Part shown: piece by piece, positions 63,261 to 64,000 of the stretch
Numbering within the stretch: position 1 is the stretch's first letter
Layout: every line of letters begins with the position of its first letter
Source of the DNA: Acidobacteriota bacterium
Lineage (GTDB): Bacteria > Acidobacteriota > Terriglobia > Versatilivoradales > Versatilivoraceae
Direction of reading: 5' to 3'
Assembly: GCA_022826755.1 (NCBI GenBank)
Contig: JAJDUG010000026.1
Location: 1 to 64,000, forward strand
Length of the DNA: 64,000 nucleotides
Translations under genes and position numbers: made by a program
Notes under the pieces: generated by a model
Seen by the model: the letters and a program-made list of their open reading frames with translations, nothing else
The model's database searches: none
Told to the model about the DNA's origin: nothing

Positions 63261-64000
63261 ATGTTTGAGACCAGCCTGATGCCATTGTATCGCTGGGAAT
63301 TTGTTCCGAAAGCTGCCCTGGGCTGGGTTGTCCTGATTGGAGCCGGCGGTGGCATGTCTCCGCTTGCGGCCGGAGAGCTTGCGCCGGGGGGTTCGGGTCC
63401 GCGCCCGTTCGTCAGGACCCGCGGGACGACGCCCATTGCTGCAACCGGGATTCTTCCGGATGCGCTGCAAGCGGTCCGCAAGGCCGAGGTGCGGCAGACC
63501 TATGCCGAATTGCCACTCGGTTTCGAACCGAACCGGGGCCAGGCCGGGGACCAGGTTCGATTCCTTTCCCGGGGGCCCGGCTACAGCTACCTGCTGTTCG
63601 ACCGCGAGCTGGTCTTTCAATTTCAGTCCGGCGGGTCCCGAAGAGGGTCCGCGGCGCCCGGGGCGGCGGGGGAAATCTCGGCTTTGAGGATGCGGCTTGT
63701 CAATGGCAAGCCTCGGCCCCGGATCCACGGTGAAAACCGGCTTCGGAGCAAGAGTCACTACTTGCGGGGCACCGATCCGCGGCAATGGCAGGTGAACGTT
63801 CCGGCTTTCTCCGGAGTGCGCTACCGTCAGGTCTACCCGGGGATCGACCTGATCTTTTACGGCAACGGCCGGCGCTTGGAATTCGACTTTTGGCTCGATG
63901 CGGGTGTCGACCCCGGCTCCATCCGCCTCCACTTTGAGGGGATGGCAGGCATTCCAGCCCATCTCGGGGTGTCGCTGGATGAACAGGGGAACCTCGTTCT
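63261..64000 (+). CDS. SBBP-type secreted protein, N-terminal part (runs off the window)
   Basis: 246 residues are visible and the frame is open at the right edge. After a hydrophobic N-terminus (AALGWVVLIGAGGGMSPLAAG) comes the conserved N-terminal domain of SBBP-repeat proteins: PLGFEPNRGQAGDQVRFLSRGPGYSYLLF, LRMRLVNGKPRPRIHG, KSHYLRGTDPRQWQVNVPAF and RYRQVYPGIDLIFYGNGRRLEFDFWL. Full members carry beta-propeller SBBP repeats after this domain and are exported. ATG 63261 is the first start; ATG 63279 or TTG 63240 are alternatives, none with an ideal ribosome binding site. The function is not established. Confidence 0.78.
   Translation, partial: MFETSLMPLYRWEFVPKAALGWVVLIGAGGGMSPLAAGELAPGGSGPRPFVRTRGTTPIAATGILPDALQAVRKAEVRQTYAELPLGFEPNRGQAGDQVRFLSRGPGYSYLLFDRELVFQFQSGGSRRGSAAPGAAGEISALRMRLVNGKPRPRIHGENRLRSKSHYLRGTDPRQWQVNVPAFSGVRYRQVYPGIDLIFYGNGRRLEFDFWLDAGVDPGSIRLHFEGMAGIPAHLGVSLDEQGNLV

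Overview
The window is high-GC bacterial chromosome. It is probably from an uncultured member of the Acidobacteriota, or a similar lineage that shares gene families with Planctomycetes. The clues are protein families, not a marker gene: two very large TonB-dependent receptors with N-terminal carboxypeptidase-regulatory-like domains, a paired DUF1549/DUF1553 and DUF1501 locus, an SBBP-type protein, and a C-terminal module (seen here on a leucine-rich-repeat protein) that I associate with acidobacterial secreted proteins. No rRNA or ribosomal protein gene is present to confirm this.

Layout. 1-4089 is the 3' part of a repeat-rich secreted protein ending in an autotransporter-like barrel. 4230-20000 holds transport and metabolism: an SSS sodium symporter, a D-2-hydroxyacid dehydrogenase, a plant-type LRR surface protein, an Nramp-like transporter carrying a calcium-binding-like insert, a Tat/lipoprotein of unknown role, an ABC-F ATPase, a VapBC toxin-antitoxin pair, and a minus-strand operon of HpcH/HpaI aldolase, SMP-30 lactonase and AGCS symporter. 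20057-26828 holds a three-gene exported operon (PPC-like protein, DUF1549/1553 protein, DUF1501 protein) followed by a branched-chain aminotransferase. 27137-33520 holds a Fic protein, a TonB receptor, and a subtilase next to a small protein resembling its N-terminal domain.

33523-48806 looks like an integrated defence island. A P4-type integrase lies at the left, and a tRNA-Ser(GCU) lies at the right with its 3' end facing the island. Base composition is visibly more AT-rich across the first operon. In between are (i) a tightly overlapping DUF4338 (DruA-like) - NurA-like - HerA-like operon, (ii) a strongly folded 111-bp inverted-repeat element and an unknown gene, (iii) a PHP-SMC (TrlF-type) ATPase, and (iv) a restriction-modification system made of a divergent DNA methyltransferase, a small XRE controller protein with no ordinary start codon, and a HEAT-repeat nuclease candidate. 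The three-gene DUF4338-NurA-HerA unit is the best candidate for an undescribed system.

48916-64000 returns to core-like chromosome: a MoxR-type AAA ATPase with a VWA partner, the amino-sugar genes glmS and a GlmU uridyltransferase-only protein coupled to a truncated YvcK fragment, a TPR protein, a catalytically degenerate M16 protein, a sigma factor with a coiled-coil anti-sigma candidate, a second TonB receptor, and the start of an SBBP-type secreted protein that runs off the right edge.
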